A DNA stretch of 37,678 nt from Cudoniella acicularis (taxonomy: Eukaryota > Ascomycota > Leotiomycetes > Helotiales > Helotiaceae): positions 1 to 37,678 of the forward strand of contig JAAMPI010000443.1 of the NCBI GenBank assembly GCA_013054445.1, read 5' to 3'. This document shows, in pieces, positions 11,501 to 21,702 of the stretch. The notes below the pieces were generated by a model, which saw nothing but the letters and a program-made list of their open reading frames with translations, made no database searches and had not been told where the DNA came from. Position numbers and translations under genes: made by a program. Numbering within the stretch: position 1 is the first letter of the stretch; every line of letters starts with the position of its first letter.

Positions 11501-13157
11501 ATGTTTGCCAACCCCAATACGGGCTCTCCTACTCAAGCTCCGTCTCGGACACCTGTTTTGTACCGTACAACAGCCAGTCCAGGTGCATATTGGAACGGAG
11601 CGCCGATATACGGCGCCTTAAATAGTAAGTGCCTAATTTCAGGACGAATGTCCCGCTTTTGATCAGCTCCCATCTGACAGTGAGGATAGATATGAACGAA
11701 ATGGAGAGACGACAAGCAAACACCACGTACGGCAGAAGCTCATACAATGATACGATCCCCGATAACCCAACCGGCGGTGATGTCTTCAGATGGGGCCAGG
11801 ATCGTAACCTCACGAATACCGGTTTTGGATCTGCTTACTCGAATAACCCAAATATGGCTTTATTTCCAATTTCCATGCGGCCGAGAACAGAACATCAAAC
11901 TGGCACTGGGGACCAAATGCAGTACTCGCAGTTTTCCAACAGTGAGGAACCCATTTCGCATTCCTATCACACGACAGGCCCACCACAATCCCCTCACTAC
12001 TCTTCACACAACTCTTCGATATTACTCAGCACAACCCAGAGTTCGCAAGGGACATTCGAACTTCCAGAGGAGGAGCCAATTTCACCAATTACTATCGCCA
12101 GCAGCGAGGCGAGTGCCGACATTCCCATGAATAGTGCTCGGAGAGGTAGACACACGGCTGGACCTTGGACAAGTCAACCCTCCACAATGATGAATCACCC
12201 CATTCGCCAACCTCATGGGCCACCAAATAATAAGGCTGATTAGCTGGGCTCCAACTTCGCTAGGCTTAGGCTAGGGTACTAGAAATCGGCCAGCGATGTA
12301 GTGCAACCTAGCTCTACAAATTCTATCCGAAACGCAACCAGCTCAATCCAAAACGAAGACTATGTGAGCAACAACAGCACTGAAGATTCCATGGGATACC
12401 AAATGAATGGGGAATTGGGATATCGTCCGAATGAAATGCTTCTCCGACGTCAGTCGGGTGGAGAGCAAATGATTGGCCAAGTGCAATCTAGAAGATATCT
12501 TCCGACCGAGATGCTTCGCAATCTCCAGATTGGCGATAACAGAGAGAGAGTCCCGGGCCAGACGAATTACGGAGGCGACACCAATTCAGAATATTATAGG
12601 GCACACACTCAAGGCCTCGATGATAGCCTGAACTGCTCCTTGTGGATTTGTGGCATCCCGACAACCGTCACAATTTCGCAATTGTTCGACCTGATTAATA
12701 CGGGCGCAGTTTCTTCACTTAACTTGAAAGGCCCAGATGCGAACCACAACCTCCGTGCCGCAGATCTCGTCTTTAGAGAGCCGGAAAGTGCCGCTGCTTT
12801 CATACAACAGATCGCGGCGGGTCTTTCAATTGGCGGTCTGACTCTATATGCCAGATATAATCGCAACGGAATACAGCGCCACACTGGGCCACAGAGTAGG
12901 GTTATTTTCGTGGAAGGACCTGTAGAAATGATGACCTTTGACCGTTGGAAGGTGTACTTCGATGGATTTTGCGGCTACCAGCTGGATCGCTACATAGAAT
13001 CAGCAGTCTGCAATGGTAAAAGGCCATCGAATCCTGCTTCGCCAGAATCGTTGGTCAAGCTCAAACCTGTCTCCAAGCCATTCTGAATGATCCCAACCTT
13101 GCTGATATCGTCAGAGCAGGATGTTGCGCGGATCCCTGCAACACATCTGGAAATTAA
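11501..13157 (+). pseudogene. Two-RRM-like array protein, copy 5 (frameshifted)
   Basis: Exon 1 (11501-11624) ends in phase 1. A 56-bp intron 11625-11680 (GTAAGT, CTGACAG) leads to exon 2. This is a long, polar, Ser/Gln/Pro-rich stretch that reads to TAG 12241. A second TAG follows at 12280 in the same frame; they may lie in a second intron, but I find no good donor. From about 12301 the same frame continues with two tandem versions of the family motif (YRPNEMLL and YLPTEMLR), TNYGGDTNS, then a full first RRM-like fold (NCSLWICGIPTT ... AADLVF) and SRVIFVEGP. At about 13015-13026 a -1 shift is needed to reach CFARIVGQAQTCLQAIL ... ADPCN and the stop at 13155. Probably inactivated recently, or the frameshift is a sequence error. 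Confidence 0.65.
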
Positions 13158-14457
13158 AGAATTCTGATAGAGGTTCGTGGCGTGTAAAAAGGTTGAAGTG
13201 GGAGTGACCAAGACCTACAGGTATTCATCTACCTACAAATCAAGGAATTTCGGATTTGGAAGGAAAAAATGATCATTGGAAACATCGGGGATGATATAAC
13301 ACGGCGGTGAAAAGAGCTCTTGGTACGAAGTCTCCGGGATAAGCGTGGTCTCCATACAATACTTCATTCTCAGGGCTCTAACAGTGATTCACTCATAGCG
13401 ATGGTGTCAGCGCTGAACTTCATAATCAACTTACTAAAAACACTCCCTGCAATCCCATGATGCTTCTTTTGATTTGAACATCACTTACACGATTGTATTA
13501 AAAACGGCGGCATGCATACCGTGAAGTAGACCGATTCCATTGCAGCAAATGACCCTGCCAAACTTTTCCTGATTCGTAGGTAACGTCTTGCAATTGTTGC
13601 GGTAGTGCTAGTTTCCAAAAGTTCCAGAATGACCGTAATATTGAACACCGCCACCACCACTGTGGTACTAAAGCTTCGATGTCAGTCTGAATCGATACGG
13701 GCGAGCGAAAGATGCAAGAGCAAGGTAATCGATCATCCAAGTCATTATGGTGGTTGAATCACGGGCTTATTTCTGATAAGTAATGTATGTTCCTCCCAAC
13801 TGCTAGGTGGTGACGAACTTGTCTAGAGTAATTCGAAATTTCGAACCAAGTACATCTTAGAATGCCTTGCGGAGCCGGGACTTCTCTTCTTTTCGGTGAA
13901 GAGATCTCCAAAGCTTGGGAAGGCTTATCAAAAGAAGCGAGTTGATCATTCGGAAAAATTCGGTCAACATTTTCGAGGTTGTTTTTACCAATTTTCAAAT
14001 AGTGCAACCCATATTTGTATAAATAGAGCAAAGGTGTCCTGGTGCTTGTTTGATGGGTAACTATGAGATTTCAGTGCAATGATTCTCCTAAATCTTGTAT
14101 GAAAAAAAAAGGATTAAATAAGAGGTACCGGAGCAAGTTTCGCAGACCATGCAATTGGACACCCAACACCCAAGAAGACTGTTTGGAGAGAGGTTTTTTG
14201 ACGATGAATAACAGCATCTGGAAATTGAATCGCTCGGTTGTAGCCTTCCCTCTTGCCGAGACTTTTTATCGAGTCTATCGCGTTAATAACACTCTAAGCA
14301 TGCAAGCTATTCACAAACCTTGTCTATCAAAGTCTTCCAGACTCTTAGGGCCGACCATCTATAAGTCTTTCGACCTTCCAGCTGCCTTCCACATCTTCAA
14401 AGGTTGGCGTCGCTGCTTTGAATAGTGTCTACTCCCTGTACCAAAAGTCAAGCAGAA
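13158..14457. other. Intergenic between array copies 5 and 6
   Basis: No gene recognised. An ATG-initiated open frame of 120 codons (14063-14425, plus) ends 33 bp before the start of copy 6, but it resembles nothing and probably lies in the promoter or 5' UTR. A run of nine A lies at 14102-14110. Confidence 0.45.
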
Positions 14458-16099
14458 ATGTCTCAGTCTCAACCAACGAGTTCAGCTTCCACAAAAAGGT
14501 TTGAAAAGCAACAGCGTGTATCCAGATGGTCGCAAACCCTGCAGTTCCAGCGAAAGGCCGACGACCCTTCTGAACAGCAACAAAATAGCAGTGCTTTGCG
14601 ACCAGCAGGTGTCGCGCCACAGGATATCGATGCGCTCCCAACCACCTTTTTTGAAATGAACCGAGATCTTGAGGTCTTCCAGAGGGTTGGTAGAGGATTT
14701 GCAGTGCTGGGAGGACATTCCGACTCAAGGAACTTTGATGGCCAGGAGGGCAAAGACTCCAATACCCGGAACAGTAAGTTTGCTTCTGTACCTTGCTTGA
14801 AATTCAGCGGCTAACAGAAAAAGCTATCCCGCAATCTTCAAATCCGACCAGAAAATTCGTGGATACTTCAAAAGCTTGGAAGGATAACACCCCGGCTGTC
14901 GCGTACTCTCCATTCCAACACCATACAGTCAAGTGCGATGACTTTGGGTCTCTCCATTTCCAAGAGTATAAATGGCCCGTTGGAGGTCCGGGATCTTCAA
15001 TATATAATGGCTGCTCTTCGAACGCCACTGAATATTCTGCTCAAGCGGTAGAGCCTTCTTCAAATACGACTTTGGGTTCAACATCTATTTATAGAGAGAT
15101 AAATGAGCCCCGCCGGAGTTTGGCAGTACCACCACCACATGGGTAAGTCATGGACAACTTCAAAGATGAGAACATGCTAAGCAACGCGGCAGGATGTACT
15201 TCTTTAGCTCCCCTAAAGCTCCCACATTAGACGAGAGGAACCATATACGGGGGATGGCCGCAAATGGGAACGAGAGCCGAAGAGTTATTAGCGGGGGAAT
15301 GCCTAGAAACTCATCTAGTGCTGCGACCCAATATGAAGGGCCAGGCTGGCTGAGCGAGCGAGAGCCTTCCAGACAACGGTCTTTGAGCGTGGGGTGCATG
15401 GCATCTATGGCTGGCGGGGCTTTCCAACCTTCAAGAATGCATTTGGAGAGAGCAGGTCTCTTGCCTCCACCACAACCTCGGGATTCTAATTACCTGGGCG
15501 ACCCGAATTCGAGATCTGCGGCTATCCAAATTCTTAATCTGCCATCTGAAGAGAACTGTGCTCTTTGGATTACATATCTACCACTGGACATGACCATCCC
15601 TAGGTTTATTGGACTTGTTCGAACGGGAGAAGTTTTTGCGGCGATGTTGTACGAACCGGAAGGAGGTCTCAACTGGGCTAAAGCCGCGAAGCTGGTATTC
15701 AAAAAGCACGACGCTGCTACCGAATTCCTAGCAAAGGTGAAAAGCTTTTTGGGAATCGTAAATTCTGGATTGAGGATGGAAGCGACCTGGAACAGAGTTG
15801 GATATAGGGAAAACAACACAAACAAAACTCGGGTTCTGCATTTACGTGGCCCTCCCCACCTCATGACCTTCGAATTTTGGAATGATTACTTCGGTAAACG
15901 AGTGATCTTTCAACTTGAAGGGTTTAGAGAGCTTCCTGGTCCAAGAGAAGGCAAAAAGATTCTGGAATTTCGATTTGCTAGGATCGATGGTCAAGCAGAG
16001 GCAATGTTTACAGCTGTCATGAATGACCAGGAGCTAGCAAGGGATATTGAGATCCGATATGGGGCAGATCCTTGCGATCCACATTCTGGGTTCCAGTGA
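14458..16099 (+). CDS. Two-RRM-like array protein, copy 6 (full-length reference copy)
   Basis: Intact 515-aa three-exon gene: 14458-14773, 14818-15142, 15193-16099. Introns are 44 bp (GTAAGT...CTAACAG, phase 1) and 50 bp (GTAAGT...CTAAG...CAG, phase 2). The start is the first ATG in frame; upstream only a GTG is available. Residues 1-290 are disordered, rich in Ser/Gln/Asn/Pro. The family motif FQPSRMHLERAGL starts at residue 291, followed by SNYLGDPNSR. The first RRM-like fold spans about 335-414 (ENCALWITYLP, AAKLVF, TWNR). The second spans about 427-508 (TRVLHLRGP, ILEFRFARIDGQAEAMF, YGADPCD). Nucleic-acid binding is inferred from the fold. No signal peptide or membrane segment. This is the best template for the broken copies. 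Confidence 0.8.
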
Positions 16100-16703
16100 G
16101 TTTGTGTTTCGTGTGGAAGGCGCAGTTGCGGGAAAACAAGGGTTGGAATTTTGGTTAGGAGACCTTGGATAGAGAGCCAGCGGACATCAATCTAGATCAA
16201 AGAATTGAATAATGCTACTCCCTAAAATACAACCAACTTGACCAAGGTTCAGGAAGTTGGTGGAAGAAGGAGCTAGCACTTAGCAGAAGCTAGATATGCA
16301 CAAAGAAGAAGCCAAAGTATTGAAGTCTTGTAGTGCTGCTTTCCTCAACTTCCTAACCAACTTAATAGTGACAGTAGTCCGTGCATGAAAATTCCTTTTG
16401 TGAGTCGAGTAAGCACACGGATCGGGATTGCCTTTTTTTTTTTTGACACAAGATGCGTGCTGGGTTGTTGCTCTCGTTTGATAGAATTGAGAAAATATTC
16501 ACCCAAAGGGCCAAAGGTGAGTCGTTAGAGTTGCAGAATTGATTCCTAGAACAAGGTTGAGAGGAGTGCAGCTTCGCTTCGGATGTTGCCTTACAACCGA
16601 AAAAGCTTCGCCCTAAAAGTTCAAGCGTGTTCTATTGTCGCCAGCAACCAAAACACCCATCACCAACATCAAACACACTGGCAAGTCAGTCGCAGCATTT
16701 GCT
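16100..16703. other. Intergenic between array copies 6 and 7
   Basis: Spacer with a run of 12 T at 16433-16444. No coding similarity, RNA gene or repeat recognised. Confidence 0.5.
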
Positions 16704-16711
16704 TATTTAAG
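16704..16711 (+). promoter_or_regulatory. TATA-like box TATTTAAG upstream of array copy 7
   Basis: Same octamer as before array copy 3. It lies about 140 bp before the first ATG of copy 7 at 16853, which is long for a TATA box unless the 5' UTR is long. Confidence 0.25.
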
Positions 16712-16852
16712 GCTTCAAACACACTCAGATCCACGGCAGGTCAACCTTTGTCGATAGAACAGTTGCAATTTTCCTCCCTGACTCTTTCAAAGAGCCTTAA
16801 GATCGACCCTTGCTTGAAATTGAAACCCCCTGCAAACCAACCATCAGATAAA

Positions 16853-18276
16853 ATGATGAACAGAGACCACAACAAAGATCTATCTCCTCGAAATCCACAA
16901 AGTGCTTGGAAGAACACTCTTATTGGTGTTAGGAGTCAGTGGGTTCCAGAGGAAAAGACAGTCGGTGCTAGAGCTGGTCCAAACCGTCCAAAGACTCCGT
17001 CGGGCAAAGACTTGGTGTCTATTCCCTGCAAGAAAGATCTTGTTAATTGGCAAAGAATGAGTTCAAGTGGTGATCGGCTCAATGCTGGTAAGTCTGCCTA
17101 AATAGGAAAGATCGGACCTTGGACTGATTATCCAGATGAAGGACATAAAACTATTCGTGTAACATGCAGCGACATAGCAGCCTCTAAGGAGAATGACAAA
17201 GTTGCAAACGAAAATACCAATATAGCCACAAACGTAGGAAGCTATAGGAGAGAGGCACAAATTGTTTATTGAGCCCTTAAGAGCATCTTCACGACCAAGA
17301 GCGAAAGCTATCAAATTCTCCCAAGCAGTGTTCCAAATCTCTTAGCAATAACAGGCTCAGCAAGATCCTCGAGCTATAAGAACATTATGAAAATAAAGTC
17401 GTGGAGGCCAATCAGCAGAGAACTGCCTGTATCATTATCCGTTGGGACAGAAAAGTTGATAGACAGGACCGAGGATAACGCGAAAGAGAGAAGCGAAGGG
17501 ATCCAAGTACTCGCGCTGTGGTTATTTAGATGGCGATTAGGGAAACACAAGCTCGTATTTTGATGCACACCGAACCTGGTTCTTTTTGTCCGTTCATGCC
17601 GTCCTATAGTGCCCCGAGGGAGTCTGCCAGGCTACACGCTGAAGACCCGCTTCGTTCTATCGTAACTGAAGACAGCGACTGCACTTCAAAATATGAAGGT
17701 GATGCTACAACTGCACATAACATAAGTTCCAGCGTTTCGGATGACGAGAATTGTTCCCTTTTCATAACTGGACTTCCTGTCGGCATCGCATACACACAGC
17801 TCCTAGGAGCCATTCGAAACGTAGGGAAGGTTTTTTCGACCACCATAAACGAACCAGACGGAGTTCATATTTTAAGCGCAACAAAAATAACATTCTTCGA
17901 GAGACGTCATGCCGAAGAGCTTTTCGCCCGAATCAAGCGTGGTACATTCGAAGTGGAGGGTGTGCCGGCCATGGATGTCTGCTGGAATAGGCACAAGTGT
18001 GGTTTCCATCCATTCCAACGCCAAAGCAGGACCATAGTCATCATAGGTCCGGAACATTTGATGGACTTTCAATGGTTCGAGCTCTTTTTCAAGAGCAGAT
18101 TCACATATCAACTCAACATGAAGAAAGTAGTTCTTTGCTATATTTATGGTCAAGTGTCGCACGAATGGCGCTTCACATCTCTTTACTGCCAGGCGGGGTT
18201 TGCAAAAAAAAATCTATCGAATATGAGCTAGATGGAATCTTTTCGGTCGAGTGGGGCATAGATCCATGTGCGTAAA
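16853..18276 (+). pseudogene. Two-RRM-like array protein, copy 7 (frameshift in A9 run)
   Basis: Exon 1 starts at ATG 16853 and ends at 17087 in phase 1; intron 17088-17135 (GTAAGT, CTGAT branch, CCAG). Exon 2 meets TGA at 17270, then stays open for about 95 codons. The last exon begins at 17530 after TTTAG; a donor at 17429 would keep frame but is weak. The first RRM-like fold is whole (ENCSLFITGLPVG ... WNRHK). The second (TIVIIGP ... HEWRFTSLYCQAGFA) runs into nine A (18204-18212), then TAG at 18229. One step back in frame gives ELDGIFSVEWGIDPCA and a stop at 18274, the expected family ending. So the coding is interrupted by a homopolymer indel or, less likely, read by -1 frameshifting. 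The CQA signature groups it with copy 8. Confidence 0.65.
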
Positions 18277-19668
18277 TTTGAAAGGCCGTACCGCCGGAAG
18301 TTTGGGGCGACAGAGGGTGAATGGTTTGTTTGATCGTCGGTTTTGAAGGCTATTGTATCATGCTTTGTTCAGTTTTGAGCTTGATTTCGCGTTGAAATAA
18401 ATATCCGGTGTATGTACACCATACAATCTGCTTTCTCTTAGTGGTACTATAAGAGAAAGTTTTACAGAGGTGCTTGTACTTTTCATCTTGGCTGTCATGC
18501 TGGGATTTCAAAATCGAAATGCAGCTTGGTCTTCAAAAGAGATCCTTCTGTGTACTCACATTGAAGTGTCACCAATAAACCATGTAAAGTGTGAAGACAT
18601 CACTCAAGGGGTTTGTCTTCGCCTTGGGCCGTGGCATCATGCGTATCTCAGGAGCCCTTCGGCTTTCAAAAAGCAGAGTTAAAGCTCATCAAGTAAGTTG
18701 CGTGATATTTTTATCTGGGCCACGGCTTGGTGCTGATTCTGGCGGATCGATGGTTGTTGGAAGTGTGAGCTGTGGATGTTGCAGAAGCTGAAGGTTGAAT
18801 TAAGGTTATGGTGGTTGGAAGATTTGATGACTAATAATGAAGTGGGGGGCCGCCAATGGGCTCGTGCGCTCGTCGCATCTTTCCCCTTTATTCACATTAC
18901 GCGAAGTTGTGCACAACATTGACGATACTAGCTTGAAAACATGTACTTATTTGTTTGTCCAAGTTGCGGCCTTTAATACAGGATCTATCAGCATGACTCT
19001 GTTTGTGGGTACCCAGGCCCGATTGAAGACGTTTTCATAAAATGCTGCGATCGGATATACTGAGGCTTTTTCCTTTTTGCATATTCTTAGTGCGAGCGTA
19101 CCGTGGATTTAGTTTAGTTAATATCTTGCACCCAATTTAGAATTCATTATTTGCAGTGACAGAAGAACAGGAAGCTTTGATATTTGGCCTCGAGTTGCAG
19201 CCAGACTCCCTGAAAAGGATCCTTAGAATAGCTAAAAGATTGCCCAAGATCCAGAGGAATAGGATCATCGGCACAAGAACTAAGCCGATCAGATTAGATA
19301 AATACTCCTCACGTGTGATAAGCGTTATCAAGTTGGACCTGAGCCACCTTAGTGCAGCGGTGTTTAGTTCATAAAGCGGCGCTCGCTAAATAGACAAATT
19401 GATCCTCCATGCAGTTTCTTGACAAAGTTGACTTCTAAAATCCAACTTCCTCTCGTCTCGTTGCAGTTTCAAGCACAACCTAGGCGCACGGAAGAGCATT
19501 ACTTGGAGATACACAGAGAATTCGATGAAGTATGTCTTCAAATAAGCGGAACAGCTGGATCTACGGATTCGGGGGGTCGCAGCGGTGACTCTCAAGGTAG
19601 GCCCTTCTTACGGCACACTGTCGCGCAGTTTGGATACTGGTCAAAACGCAAATAACCATATTTCATTG
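18277..19668. other. Intergenic between array copies 7 and 8
   Basis: Holds a polyadenylation-like AATAAA at 18396. A 72-codon open frame at 19156-19374 begins with GTG and is basic, with no recognised family. Frames from 19419 onward may be decayed upstream sequence of copy 8. No gene supported. Confidence 0.45.
18396..18401 (+). terminator. AATAAA polyadenylation-like signal of array copy 7
   Basis: AATAAA lies about 120 bp after the final in-family stop of copy 7, a plausible position for a fungal 3' end signal. Short AT motifs occur by chance, so this is weak. Confidence 0.35.
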
Positions 19669-20811
19669 ATGCCAATGATCGAGGAGCCTGTTGGAGAAAC
19701 ATCACATCTTATTCTTCCGATATCCTCTGGATCCTCTCGATCTGTTGGTTCAACTGGGCTCCCAACCAGAGAAAGCACCCTCAAAAACTTGCGCGGTGCC
19801 TTCGTCAGGAACAGTAAGCGTCTTTGTATACGTCTTCGAAGTTTTGCTAGAGTTATTGCTGACAAGAGGTTGCCAGGTCTAAACCCCCCGGTTCCAACGG
19901 AAAAGCTATGCTGGAAACATTTGGTGGAGTTTGCATAGACAGAAGTCATTTTTGCGACAACTGGCAAGTTTCCAGAGAACAAGGAGGATGAAAATGGGGA
20001 ATCCGGTTATCCTCAATTTAACCCCAGTATTGCGGTCGATTCAACTCTATTGTTCACGTCGTGGTCTTTGCCAGCTGGCTGGGAAGCCCTCATCTGTGTC
20101 TTCGAACCTTAGAAGTTCCGCTTGGTCAAAAGGGATTCTGCTGAAGTGGTCGCTCGTTTCGCCCAACCTCTATTCGATGTCGATATTTCTGCCAACTCCC
20201 GATATTATGCTGGACAGTTGAGAGGCGCTCTTCGAATCCTGAATTTCCATCCGGATAGCATGGGTAAGGAGGTTTTTGACGTGATCCGGACCGGAAAAGT
20301 GTATGCTTATTAACGTATCCCTCCCGAAGGTGACATTCACCCCAACTGCGCGGTTGATCTCACCTTTATGAACCACCGCAGTGCGGAGGCCTTTAAAAGT
20401 CAGTGTGATAAAGAAAGAACCTGGATCCATGGACTTGCCATTAAAGTGATCTGGAATCGCCACAAGGTGAGCTCACCTTCACACCAGCACCAATCGAGTG
20501 TTGTGCGAGTTAAGGGCCCTAGCAAGGATTTTAATCTCCAATCTCTTCTTGATTTCTTCTACCAAAAGTTTCGGTACTCATTGGTTGAGAGTCATGAATG
20601 GTCTCCTGTGGAGATTCGGAAAATTATTGAGCTGCGGTTTGGTAGCATCCGTTGTCAAGCTGAGTTTGCTCATATGAGTCTCCGCCATTATTTGGCCGCT
20701 CAACCATCTGGCTTCAGTTTTAAAGTTACTTGGGCGAATGACCCATGCAATAGAGGACAGGGTCGAGACGCTCAACGGAAACTTGAGAGGACTCAGAGGG
20801 GCTGGAGATGA
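19669..20811 (+). pseudogene. Two-RRM-like array protein, copy 8 (three nonsense codons)
   Basis: Exon 1 from ATG 19669 ends at 19813 in phase 1 at AAC A/GTAAGC, the same donor context as copy 6. The likely intron is 19814-19876 (CTGAC branch, CCAG). From there a single frame runs to the end but is broken by TAG 19936, TAG 20110 and TAA 20311. The first RRM-like fold is recognisable (ALRILNFHPDS ... FDVIRTGKVYAY, stop, RIPPEGD). The second is whole (SSVVRVKGP ... IIELRFGSIRCQAEFAHMSL ... WANDPCN), with a basic tail to the stop at 20809. The RCQAEFA signature differs from the VEGQA form of copies 1-6 and pairs it with copy 7. Last copy of the array. Confidence 0.65.
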
Positions 20812-21355
20812 TCGCCCCAAGGGGTTTAGTTCGACTAATTTTCACCGGGAATGGGTCTCACACTCGAAGATAGGGGTCTCAGACAGATTTTGGACAGTTG
20901 AAGGGTGAAAGAAAGAGCGAAGAATGGAGAATAGCCTGGCACTATATAAACGAGGAAGGAGTTGCTTCTATTGTGCCCTGTATTTACCAAATGCCTCTTT
21001 CCCAGTGCAGAAAGTGACACCGTATTACCGTAAAATTCTTTTAAACTAGCAGTATGTTCCCGAAGTATTAACTCAATTTGGGGCCATTACAGAGCGCATA
21101 CTCCTCATAAATGGTGGGGTCGCAGCGCGTGGTGCGGGGTAAATATTTTCCACATAGCATGTGCTGAAAATTAGCGGATGGGCTCTGTGAGTTAGTGGCA
21201 GTGCACTATAGTCCAGCACACATGCGCTGTAATTTGGGAACAGGTGCGCTAAAATTCGCCAAGTCCCTACCCATCCTTACAGGCATCATACCGGGCTGCG
21301 CGCATTTACAGCGGTGATCAAATACACGAAACACGAACAATAGGTATGATACATT
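20812..21355. other. Intergenic, end of the array
   Basis: Spacer between the last array copy and the second LTR. Slightly GC-richer around 21120-21300, with no recognised gene or repeat. Confidence 0.5.
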
Positions 21356-21702
21356 TGTTGCATTATTAGGTAATAAGCACTATTCTAGGCTTAAGGTTTA
21401 GACCTTACTAGAATCTTCTAGGTTGTTCTTTGATTTATAAGCGTTGATTTCTAAGCGTTGATTTCTAAGTTATAGAAGCTTCTAGTAACTACACTTGTAG
21501 TATATATAGTCCGCTCACCCCTTTGTAGATAGATAAGTCTTTAAGTCAAATTCATATTATTATTCCACATACTTGAATCACTCTCGACCTAACAGTCGAC
21601 TCTTCTTCCGCCTACACCTTAGCCGCCTACCGACGACTATATAGATATATCTTCTATATACTATATACCGCGTACTACGGTTATATACCCTTTCCTCTAA
21701 CA
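21356..21702 (+). repeat. LTR-like element, copy 2 (inverted relative to copy 1)
   Basis: From TGTTGCATTATTAGG the sequence matches the reverse complement of 10690-10977 over about 265 bp to 21620. The main difference is a gap of about nine bases near the TG end. Beyond 21620 it diverges; a plausible CA end is CTCTAACA at 21702. It has the same TATATATAG box and TTGATTTNTAAGCG internal repeats. No target-site duplication seen. Confidence 0.6.

Noticed and set aside
14063..14425. ATG-initiated open frame just upstream of array copy 6
   Set aside because: No similarity to anything; it ends 33 bp before the real start and fits promoter or 5' UTR better.
10690..21702. One composite transposon bounded by the two LTRs
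   Set aside because: The LTRs are inverted, the interior is the gene array with no retroelement coding, and no shared target duplication exists.
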